From Blattamonas nauphoetae (lineage: Eukaryota > Preaxostyla > Oxymonadida): a stretch of 47,403 nucleotides of DNA. Each line of letters opens with the position of its first letter. The stretch's first letter is position 1. Location of the stretch: NCBI GenBank assembly GCA_033064195.1, contig JARBJD010000462.1, positions 1-47,403 on the forward strand. The letters run 5' to 3'. Under the pieces are notes generated by a model. That model was not told the origin of the DNA. It did no database searches and saw only the letters and a program-made list of their open reading frames with translations. Shown one piece after another: positions 38,501-47,403 of the stretch. Both the position numbers and the translations under genes were made by a program.

Positions 38501-40340
38501 GTCTAATGTTATGCACCGATTGAATCGATCAGGAATTGACACAATTCATCGTTTTGAATACGATAGCGCAAACAAAAAAGTGATTGACAAAGATACTGGA
38601 AATGTAATGACTCACATCCTCTGTCTTGACAATAATTCTCTATCCAAGTGTTTCAGCATCGTCCCACACAAGCTGCTAAATATACAAACAACAGAATGTA
38701 TATGCCTGAGGTGTCAAATTCTACACGACAAAGAAGGAAGTAATGTTGAAGATCATCAAAGATAGGAAAGATCTGTTCGCAGTCAAAGTGAAGGGACATA
38801 TTCGAGACGACAGAATCAATGATTTCATCAATATGCCTCCAATCGTTGAGACAATCAATATCAAACCAGATCAGATATGCTCAGAAGATACTCTTGAAGC
38901 AATGAGGAATTGTGGAGTTCCAGAAGGCAAATCAGAGAAGAAAGTCACACAACTGTTGTCCACTTTTGGTGAGTATAGAGTGTTCAATTCATACTATTTG
39001 TGGTTCCTTATTGATGATTGTGCTTTTGAAATCGATGATGTGTCGGAAATGGCAGTTTTCGAGAAGAATACTGCATTCAATGGATTCATCACGTCAATGA
39101 TTCAACGTCGAATCGCTGCAATTGAAGCTGGAAACACTGGGATGGAAAAATTCTGTAAACTAATCCTATATTCGTGCTACGGTTATGATTCACTCAATAC
39201 CGAAAAGTACAAAAGATCATATTTGTTAAATCGAGAACAGACGTTTCTGAAGCACTTGTATCCTGATTTTCTGTCGACTGATCAGATTGGTAAAGATTTG
39301 TATTTGGTCGATGTTAAACCCAAGAAATTCAAATGCAAAACTGCTCTTCAATCAGCTTTACACTTGAGAATGCCAAGTATTGGTACTTCAATTTCTATTA
39401 CAATTTCCTCACCAAATGTTGTGATGAACAGAAGTTTCATTTCATTCATTGTGACACAGATTCGTTGTCTGTCTCCATTGCAGGTGATCCAAATCAAGAC
39501 TGTCATCAAGGCTTATCAGCAATAGTGTCAAATCAAAAGTTCTACGAAAAGAAAGTGTTTCAATGGTTGCCGAATCCAAAGTGTGGAATCAAACCAAGGG
39601 AAGAAACTACTGGGATTGTCAGTGGAGAAAGAAGGTGATTTCATGATTGCTCTGTCGCCAAAGTGCTACTACATCAGTGAGAAAAATACACCAAACGCAC
39701 AAAGCCATTAAAGGTATCTCACTAGCCCGGAATTCACAGCTGGATCAATCACAATTCATCAAAGCAAATGAGACAAAACAACCGATTGAAGGAGAGAATG
39801 TGAACTTCCAAATGAAAGAAGATTCAATGGTGACAGTACTGGTGAAAAAGAATGCATTGACGTCAATTCACACAAAGATGATGGTCCTTCCGAATGGCTC
39901 ATGTGCTCCATTCATTGATGGATTAAACAGAGGTGACTATCTTTGCTGAGGATAAGTTATTTTTATGTCCAATAAACGCCAACAGTCGATTCAATATTCA
40001 AAATGTTCCATCCTGGGAAGCAGCAAAACAGAAGCGACATGCAACAAGAATCATTCAACAATGTTCAGAAGAGAATGGACTCAAGACAAATCTGCAACTC
40101 TTTTCCCGTATTCTTCATCAGTATCAGTTCACACAACAGCAATTGTCAGATATAGCAAAACAAGATCGTATACCCCAGTTTGGAGGGAAAACACTGTCGG
40201 AGTTGTACAATTCGTATTTTGATTTGTTTCGTGTCAATCATCCAGATCAAGTGTTTGAAGCAGATTTGCGAAGAATGAGAGTGTTCAATCCAGCACCAAG
40301 AATCAATGCGCCAGCTCCACGGATTCAACAACGAATCTGA
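35580..40340 (+). pseudogene. polB: Protein-primed type B DNA polymerase, broken, with a hAT insertion
   Basis: Recognisable parts in order are: an amino-terminal domain with CVPGLKEHIALQTVFYVDCK; a zinc-knuckle-like CPHCKDYC segment with a later NHVKKC; the exonuclease motif FLTFDIET near 36520; an HNH-like block LDRIDCSLSHTKENCQPC near 38300; the palm/fingers motif LILYSCYGYDSLNTEKY near 39170; and the catalytic HCDTDSLSV near 39460. This is the Polinton/virophage-type polymerase that starts synthesis from a protein. The segment from 39.95 kb (VPSWEAAKQKRHATRIIQQC) is conserved-looking but unassigned, and could be the end of the polymerase or the start of the integrase. The gene is broken in many places and contains a 511-bp MITE. 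Confidence 0.8.
36950..37460 (+). mobile_element. hAT-type MITE, copy 2 (511 bp)
   Basis: The ends are CAGGCATCTGAGTAGTCCC and ...TCAGAAGCCTG. A perfect 8-bp duplication AGTATGTC flanks it at 36942-36949 and 37461-37468. It matches the copy at 14694-15214 in reverse orientation over its whole length. It lies in the polymerase gene and carries no transposase. Confidence 0.93.
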
Positions 40341-40364
40341 CTATCCATTCAAGTCAAAACAAAA

Positions 40365-41266
40365 GTGTTTCATCAAGTGAATCCAACAGTTCCAGTTCCA
40401 GATCAGAATACCTTTGTGACAGATCATAATCCAAAGAATCGATTGTTTCTTCAACGTCCGTCATTCTCTCCGTATCGACATTCGTGGAAATTGACATCAT
40501 GGTTCTCAAGACTAATCCACAATCAATTCCGCAGTACTATCTCGGTGTGCGTGAACATTAATACCAAGTATCTTGTGATGATCAAAATAGCGTCGAGGAA
40601 TGATGTAGTAATCCAAAATGCTCTTCAGCAATTGATTCAAACCGTGAAAGTTGATCACATTCGTGGAGATGCAGAATCAGGATGGAATAACAATCGCATT
40701 AGAGATTTCCTCGAAAGGAATGATATCCAGTTCTTCTTTTCATCATCTCCATTCACGAATAAAATAGAGTTGTTGATCGAATGATTCGGACAATCAGAGA
40801 TGCTTTTCGTGGTAATGTAACTCAGATGTGTGACAATAATGCAATGCAGCAGTTTGTGGATTATTACAATCTGACTCCTCACAAGGCATTTAGAAATATA
40901 GTGACTCCAGTTGAGGTTGAAAGAGATGCTGAACTCGAATGGGCATATATCCAACGAAAGCAAGACAAGTTGAAGCAAGTCAAGAGAACTCAGACCAGAA
41001 AAGGACTATGGGATTATCAACCAGGCAATGTTCTTCAGATTCATTTGGATTTATCAAAGACTCAACACGCTTTCGAGAAACGCAGACGACAGTTCAATAA
41101 ATTGGCGACATTTCTGTCTTATGTCAATGGGAATGTTCGCTGTCAATTGCTTCAACCATATCAAGACATTCGTGTTGTTGACATTCCTATTCACTTCACA
41201 GAAAAGATAGCAGATTCTGTCAATACACTAACGCCTCAGGTCAGGAATAAGTTCAATCTCCGTTGA
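40365..41266 (+). pseudogene. rve-type (retroviral-like) integrase, broken
   Basis: The region encodes an rve catalytic core: a VNINTKYLVMIKIASRNDVV strand pair, then VDHIRGDAESGWNNNRIRDF with the second acidic residue, then the region of the catalytic Glu before IRTIRDAF. YNLTPHKAFRNIVTPVEVE, typical of the end of the core, follows. The carboxy part has FEKRRRQFNKLATFLSYVNG, resembling the small barrel or chromo-like end of Polinton integrases. It would insert the element into the chromosome, giving 6-bp duplications in known Polintons. It looks broken in about one or two places. It directly follows the polymerase region. Confidence 0.75.
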
Positions 41267-41436
41267 GTTCGAATCAAAATGCAAATTCACAAGTGTCTCA
41301 GTTATTAATGATTATATACAATTCAACAAAATCTCAGTCTCTTCTTTTCATTATTTTGATAAATCCAAGGATGATGAAGCTCATTAATGACGTCGTCAAG
41401 GGCATTCTCTTTCATTTTGTTTCTCCATTCCAATGA

Positions 41437-41625
41437 AGTGCCCCAGGTGCCCCAGGTCGCATTTTAGAAATATTTGACGAATCTCAATAGCGCAAAGTTT
41501 TAATGTCAATTCTCCATTCCGATTAGGTGCCCCAGGTGCCCCAGGTCGATCGCCAAAAATTTCATTTGAGATTTCAAAAGTCCACGTACGATCATTTTGG
41601 GCATTCTTTTCCGAGACAATTGAGA
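41437..41625 (+). repeat. GTGCCCCAG repeat array, left arm
   Basis: Two units each begin with a doubled GTGCCCCAGGTGCCCCAGGT followed by CG. One continues CATTTTAGAAATATTTGACG and the other ATCGCC...AAGTCCACGTACGATCATTT. The arm is mirrored at 42640-42975. Confidence 0.75.
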
Positions 41626-42639
41626 GCGTTCATTAATGCCAAGCAGTAGTGTCTATTCATCAATGCTATTGAGTCATCAAGTCAATATTCATAAAACAGA
41701 GTTGTTTGATGGTCAGAGTAGCTCAGAAATGCCATCTCATAAATGATTTATTACAATTTCACAACAACTTTCTTTAATTGACCTGGGTCATATCTCACTA
41801 TTTGAGTCATCTTTAATGCCCTGTGACCCGAGTAAATCATTAAAAATTGTTCCATTAAAGTCAAATTCCAATTATATTTTATGAAGAATGTAATATATCA
41901 TCAGTGAGCCAACATCAGAGCATATCTCATGAAAGACAAAGTCAATATTCCTCATCTCTAATGCCCTGTGACCCGAGTAAATCATTAAAAATTGTTCCAT
42001 CAAAGTCCAAATCCACAAAGATTCTTCTCAATGTAAATTCTCGCCAACAGCTAGAAAATCATTAATGACATCAAATAATGAAATATCATCGAAAATATCA
42101 CTAACATTGAGGTTCTCAGCAACTTGGAAAAATCACTAATTTTGACCACAATTGTGCCTTAGATCACCCATAACTCCCACAGAGATGTCAGATTCCAATA
42201 ATTTTGCACCAATGAATTCAGAAGATCAATATTGACTTTATCAGAACGAATGAAGACGATCTGGAACACTTCACTTTTCGAACATTTCAGGTCCATAACC
42301 TTAGACCACAAAATGAAAAAATTCTAATACCCAAGAAAAGACGAAACAATCATTTATTTGTAATATACCATCAATGATAAACACTTATTTCGGGAGACAG
42401 ACGCGTTGGAGCAGTATTAAAGAATCGAAAATTGCTTAATTCCAAAGTACTTTTCCAATTTTTAATTTCTATATATAGGAGCTCCAAAATGTCAAAACGA
42501 CCATTGCCCAGAAAACCTATAAACGTCAGTGATGCATGGGGTAGTGTCTACATCCTCCAGGTGCATTCTGAAGGGTCCTACTCACTCGTGGAGCTCTGGA
42601 GATAATGATCAAGGCATCAATGTTTTGAACTAATGTCAA
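41626..42639. other. Spacer between repeat arms with primase upstream homology
   Basis: No gene is seen. The phrase CTAATGCCCTGTGACCCGAG followed by TAAATCATTAAAAATTGTTC occurs twice (near 41815 and 41959). From about 42130 the sequence resembles the region upstream of the copy C primase. GATCACCCATAACTCCC near 42163 and GATGCATGGGG near 42531 are shared in the same order and direction relative to the gene. It could be an origin or a control region. Confidence 0.5.
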
Positions 42640-42975
42640 TCGTCTCGAGAATCAATGCGGAAAAAGATCGTACGTGGACTTTTCAAAAGAAATCCAAAAA
42701 TTTTCTGACGATCGACCTGGGGCACCTGGGGCACTCAATAGCACCGAGAACAGCCACGACTTCCATTTGCTAGTGAGCACTTTCAATTGTCCTGAGAAAA
42801 GAAAGCCCAAAATGATCGTACGTGGACTTTCCAAAATGAAAAGAAAATTTTAGGCGATCGACCTGGGGCACCTGGGGCACCTAATCGGAATGGAGATCAA
42901 CGATGACTTCTCTGCGCTAATGAGATTCGTCAAATATTTCTAAAATGCGACCTGGGGCACCTGGGGCACCAATAG
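42640..42975 (-). repeat. GTGCCCCAG repeat array, right arm (inverted)
   Basis: Three units hold CGACCTGGGGCACCTGGGGC followed by AC, spaced about 145 and 90 bases apart. The first two also share GATCGTACGTGGACTTT. The outer two are the reverse complement of the left arm, including the flank AATATTTCTAAAATGCGACC. The arm lies between the conserved upstream region and the primase start of copy B and has no counterpart in copy C. Confidence 0.75.
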
Positions 42976-43117
42976 CAATAATGAATAATCACTAATTCCT
43001 CGCACTAATGAGCTCTGTCAATTGTGTCGGATAATGACTCCATTTTGACTACTGTCAATCGAGAACACAGATAATTATGGGTCTCAGAAAAATAAACGCA
43101 GAACTTTTTATAAATCG

Positions 43118-43139
43118 AATTTTTATCTCCTTAGAAAGA
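43118..43139 (+). promoter_or_regulatory. Primase-type upstream motif (copy B)
   Basis: TTTTATCTCCTTAGAAAGAA followed by TG is the same as before the primase of copy C, although the sequence just upstream differs between the two. Confidence 0.45.
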
Positions 43140-45651
43140 ATGGCATTACAAATTTCAAGAATTGAATTCAAGAAAATGATGACACTCTCAACGACGATTT
43201 CGATAATGATTTCGACGCAATGTTCAATAATCTTCCTGACGAAATTCATTCATTGTCTGATCGTTTGAGACCACACAAAGTCCCATTGTTCGACTATAAG
43301 AAATACAACGATGGTATATCATCTGAGAGTGCTGGTCATAAACGAACAGGAACAGCAATAAACATTGCACATGTGACCAACCTAGCAGTCGTGGATATTG
43401 ACATCTTGGATAAGGATGCTGATGAAGAAACTAAGAACCAAATCCGAACATCTGTGTTAAATGTATTACCCAATGATGTCGGATTAGTAGTGACTGGATC
43501 AGGGTCTTCATATATACTGCGATATTCATGGCTACAAACTGGAGAAAACTCAATGGTGAAGGTGAAGAAAACTGACCAATACGATGTGGATTTATTCGCC
43601 TGTGTAGACTCATCTCTGCGCTGGATAGTGCAACCGAAATCCAAAGTCCAAAGGAAAGTGGAAGGCACTAATAAAATCCAATCATATAAGACCATTAATG
43701 ACTTTGACGAACTCTTCATCCTATCATCATTGTCAGATGTATTATCTAGTCTATGTATTTCATTAAAGCCCACTCCAACAGAGAAGAAGCCATCAGTGAA
43801 GCCATCAGTGAACCAGACCAAAATTGAAAGTCCAATAGCTCCTTCTTTCGACGAGGATTCCATTCAACAGTACACTTTAGCCCAAGCTGATTTAATCAGA
43901 AATGGACTGAAAGGACTAGTGATTCACAACGATTCTGGATCGAGATCAATTGAAGAGGAAGTCTCCTTGTTGCCATTATTTGCAGGCATTAATTCCTTAA
44001 GACACATCAATGGATTTACAGACGAGATGCTCGAACAAACATACAAAGACATCTATGACAATAACACATTGACTGAGAATGCAGAGAAGAATTGGGAAGC
44101 TCAGAGAATACGGTACGCTTCGAATGTTACCCATCCTGAGTCCTCATTAAAATCATTAGAATCCATAATGAAAAGTACTACAATGATGAACTCCTTATTC
44201 CTCTCACTGACTACGATGTCTCTGATTTCTTTGACAGTCTTGAAGTTGATTCTCATGATGAACCAGTCAATGATAATCTCTCCAATGAACCCACTAATGA
44301 ACAATCAAGAACGAAGGATTCATTCGATGAAAAGATCGATCTACTGTCTCCATTTGACTTCTACAATAAGGAAAAGGCAACCAACAAAGAATACAAATCA
44401 GAGACAGAAGTGCTAAGAGATCTATTGAAAGTTCTTCGCTGTATTGAAGTCTCATTGTTATGCATTGTGAAAGAGTACAGTTCTCTTGATCTCTGCTATC
44501 GTGTCAATGTTCAGAAAGAAGGTAACGTCTTGAGATTATTGAAATCAATCAAAGTGACCATCCCAAGCGAAGATCCAAAGAAGTGTAGAACGATCACGTG
44601 CCAATCAACATTCGAGAATTATCGCAATCTATTCATGGTCAATGGCATTCGATTCATGAGCGATAATCCACAGATGTTCTCGCTATTCCAAGGATACAAA
44701 TATCCATTCGTTAGTGAACCAAACACTGATCTGATTCAACCATTCTTAGATTTCACCAAAGAGATAATTTCAGACAATAATGAAGAATTGTATAACTTCA
44801 TTATCAACTGGATATCATTCGTGATTCAGAATCCTGGTCAGAAAACAGCGTCAGTCATTATCTTGAAGGGAATGCAAGGAATTGGCAAAAATGTCTGGAC
44901 TAATGTGCTCTGTGAAATAATGCGAGGATACTCTGCTCCAAATATCACTGACATTCAGGAACTCTGCGGTACATTCAACACAGTAATTGAAGGCAAAATG
45001 CTGATCGTCTGTAATGAATTGAAGAACGCTGGTGAAGAAAGAATGTCGAACTTTGATGCCCTCAAATCAATAATTTCCGACACTAGCTTCAGAGCTAATG
45101 AAAAGGGAATCGCTCGTCGTGACGCTGAGAATGTTGCCAATCTGATCTTCTGCACAAACAACGCATATCCAGTCAAGATTGAAGTCGATGATAGACGCTA
45201 TTGTGTCTGCAAAGTCTCCAATAAACGCAAGGATGATGCCAGCTATTTCCTAAACCTCATCCGCTCCTTCACTCCTGATTTTTACTCGCACCTATTGACA
45301 TACTTCAATCAGAGACCCATCACCGACTTCAACCCAAGGCAATTACCAAACACTAATGCTAGATGTATTCTCCAAGAAGTGTCTCGATCAGTAATAGGAG
45401 ACTTCTGTCTACAGCACATCGATGAATTAGAACAAGGAATGCCATGTTCCTATGCCGCTGAACTAATGCCAGATCACTATAAGAAACTCAAGACATTCCA
45501 GATGGACCTCCATGAGCACTGCACTAGAAAAAAGGTCACCATAAATAAACAACGAATATGGTGCTATGTCATCGATCCCAAGTATGCCGATCTACTTAAG
45601 AAATCCTCCATCAATGACCAAGACACTAATGACCAATACACCGATGACTAA
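43136..45651 (+). pseudogene. Primase-SF3 helicase gene, copy B
   Basis: It belongs to the same family as the copy C gene. The primase part has NLAVVDIDILDKDADEETKN and LVVTGSG. The helicase part (413-residue frame ending at 45651) has VIILKGMQGIGKNVW (Walker A), MLIVCNELKNAGEERMSNFD (Walker B) and NLIFCTNNAYPVKIEVDDRR (motif C), and ends in an acidic NDQDTNDQYTDD. The helicase half is open; the region as a whole looks broken in about two or three places. It lies in the same direction as polymerase and integrase and is directly followed by satellite. Confidence 0.8.
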
Positions 45652-46140
45652 TCCACCAATGTCTATATATTTTGCCTATCCACAAACACCCCATTTTCCA
45701 TCAATGTCTCTTCACAAATACCTCTCCATCAACGCCCCATTCAACAATGCCTCACACAACAATGACTCTCCACCAATACTATTCCATTAATGCCACTCTA
45801 TATATTATTATCATTATCGACATGTAATATCCCACCAATGTCTCATCATCAATGACTTCATCAATCACTTCCACCATTATCCCTCCACCAATGCCTCCAC
45901 CAATCTCCACCAATACCACACACCAATCACATCCACCAATATCTCCACACCAATACCTCCACCAATGTCCCCACTATCCACCTAATATCTCTCCACCAAT
46001 CTCTATCCACCTATGCCCATACACCTATCTATATCCACCTATATCCCCACACCAACCTATATCCACCTATCTCAATCATCCTTGACATCTCCATCTATGT
46101 CTATACACTTATTGCCTCACACCTCCTATCCACTACCCCT
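45652..46140 (+). repeat. Element-end satellite (CCACCAATG / CACCTATATC units)
   Basis: Degenerate short units such as TCCACCAATGTC, CCATCAATGTC, CACCAATATCTCCA and ATCCACCTATATCC fill the stretch from the helicase stop to the mariner fragment. The first units already occur inside the last codons of the helicase (ATGACCAATACACCGATGAC), so the satellite may have grown from the gene's acidic end. The opposite-orientation satellite at 12786-13260 is of the same style. Confidence 0.7.
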
Positions 46141-46144
46141 TATC

Positions 46145-46974
46145 TCTGTTCTCGTCATAACTTCACAACCTGTGAACCGATTTTGATGATCCACCGTGTA
46201 TCCAGTTTCGAGGAGAGATATTGCGACGTGTCGTGAGCCGAATGCGGGCGCCCCGTCTTGTTGAAACCATGTCGTTCCTGCCGGGTCGATCCTACTTCTC
46301 TCAGGAAAAATTGTGAATTGAGCATTTCTCGGTACTTGTCAGAAGTCATTGTCCCTTCGTAAAACACAGGCCCAATAATTCCTTGCGAAGAAATAGCGCA
46401 CCATACGTTCACCCCTTGTTTCGAGGGGTACCTCAACATGGAAGTGAGGATTCTACCGGGAGCGATAACAAGAGTTGTGAGTGTTTATGGTTTGATCGAG
46501 AGTGTATCTTGACTCATCCGAAAACCATATTTTATCGAGAAAAGATGGACCGTGTTGGATGATTACTAAAATGTCGATCAACGGCTCGACAGTTCTCCGG
46601 GGTCGATGTGGTAGCGTTGCGACCAGATCGAGGAAGATCTGCAACCGTTCCAGTCGCTTCGAAGCGACTGATGATATTTTGATGGTTTGAGAACACGGTG
46701 GATCGGGTCGATTCCAGCACCTAATCGCTGCAAAAGGCTCTGAAAACGATAGTAGTCTTGCACAATCCGGATCCTGTCTTTGGTTGAGCGTCTCATTAAG
46801 TTGCGGAGTTCGTATGCTGTAGTCATGTCTGTAGTGTTTTACAAGCGACGGGGATGTTCCTAAAATCATCATCATAATCATTCAGGAAAAAGAAATACAT
46901 CAACGAACCGTATTTGAGATTGACAAGAAGTGCTGATCAAACCCATTGAGTTCGACAACTTCTGAGACACCCTG
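46145..46974 (-). pseudogene. Truncated Tc1/mariner-family transposon with transposase
   Basis: On the minus strand the element starts with a terminal sequence CAGGGTGTCTCAGAAGTTG (46974 inward) next to a TA at 46975-46976. The transposase begins at the ATG at 46826 (MTTAYELRNLMRRSTKDRIR). It continues in shifted frames through a helix-turn-helix (FEATGTVADLPRSGRNATTS), the first catalytic Asp in IWFSDESRYTL, NVWCAISSQGIIGPVFYEGT, and the second Asp in WFQQDGAPAFGSRHVAIS, which lies in another frame near 46270. The third catalytic residue and the other terminal repeat are missing, because the sequence stops where the satellite begins at about 46145. It is inactive, with at least two or three frameshifts. 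Confidence 0.85.
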
Positions 46975-46976
46975 TA

Positions 46977-47403
46977 CAGGTGGACTTTTTGTCCGATGTT
47001 GGGGAAAGACAGAATGACTCAGGGACTCTTGAACCACGACCTCAGAAACTTTAATTTTGTGAATAATGTGATGAACGTTTGTAGGATGTTGTGAATCAAA
47101 AATGAGAAAAAGTGAAAATAAAGGACTGGTGGGATTGATCCCACGTCCGGGGAGCAAAAGCTTTCTGTTCCCAAAAGCTGGCACTTTTATTCTCCTCCTT
47201 TCGAAACTGACGAATGAAACAGGTGAAACGAATGTTGGATGGAGCGATGATGAAATGGCCGACGCCCTGGAGGAACGCTTGCATGAAAGATTGCCGATTG
47301 GCGGCTGCCCGATGGTGATGTGATCTTGAATGCTGGGAGAGGATGTTTCGGAAGACAGCATTGATGCTTTGATCGACAGGTTGTGTGTATCCGAGGTGTT
47401 TGG
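46977..47403. other. Right flank, no assignable gene
   Basis: A minus-strand frame (47361-46900) and a plus-strand frame (47102-47323, including DDEMADALEERLHERLPIGG) are open, but neither is recognised and the first runs into the mariner end. The plus-strand frame has the more protein-like composition and could be a host exon. No promoter or RNA signal is supported. Confidence 0.25.

Larger units (their letters stand above)
18740..46140 (+). mobile_element. Polinton/Maverick-like element, copy B, fossil
   Basis: It spans about 27.4 kb, of which roughly 7.3 kb are later insertions, leaving about 20 kb of element. It carries an S74 fibre, structural module, packaging ATPase, protein-primed type B polymerase, rve integrase and primase-SF3 helicase, and ends in a satellite. 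Polymerase plus integrase is the hallmark of Polintons; the added primase-helicase recalls Mavirus-type virophages and Polinton-like viruses. The structural genes are mostly open, whereas the polymerase region is broken in many places. Ends and target duplication could not be fixed, and the right end is next to a truncated mariner. Confidence 0.8.

Overview
The window looks like eukaryotic (protist-type) chromosomal DNA that is mostly virus-like and transposon sequence. The large intact reading frames use the standard code, with TAA, TAG and TGA all serving as stops. The organism cannot be named from the sequence. The mix of Polinton-like elements, short DNA transposons, tRNA-derived repeats and A+T-rich satellites would fit a metamonad-type protist, but that is only a guess.

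Layout. Bases 1-1380 are flank with two tRNA-like (SINE-like) repeats and a hairpin array. About 1390-12790 is the structural half of a Polinton/Maverick-like element (copy A, plus orientation). It holds a left-end repeat, an S74-type fibre gene, a 136-aa-type gene, two paralogous capsid-like genes, two small MAPG-starting proteins, a PSAP-containing protein, a 315-aa protein and the packaging ATPase. About 12790-18739 is the replication half of a related element in the opposite orientation (copy C): satellite, inverted repeat arrays and a primase-helicase. About 18740-46140 is a longer element (copy B). It repeats the structural module and then carries a small basic protein, a protein-primed type B DNA polymerase, an rve integrase, an inverted repeat-array region, a second primase-helicase and a terminal satellite. 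At 46145-46974 lies a truncated Tc1/mariner element, and the rest is unassigned flank.

How the genes fit together. ATPase, capsid-like proteins, small virion-like proteins and fibre would make and fill a particle. Polymerase and primase-helicase would copy the genome, and the integrase would insert it. The structural genes share a promoter-like motif (TTTTTTATTTTT, two bases, then ATAAATG ending on the start codon) that resembles poxvirus late promoters. The two primase-helicase genes share a different upstream motif. I treat all these elements as fossils: many genes are still open and others are broken or interrupted. Copies A and B differ at many amino-acid positions, so they look like separate lineages rather than a fresh duplication.

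Later insertions are clear. There are two hAT-type MITEs, each with a perfect 8-bp target duplication. Three long-inverted-repeat elements are flanked by TA and carry doubled terminal motifs. A G+C-richer insert of about 4.6 kb with short inverted ends sits in the polymerase region and carries unrecognised S/T/P-rich reading frames.
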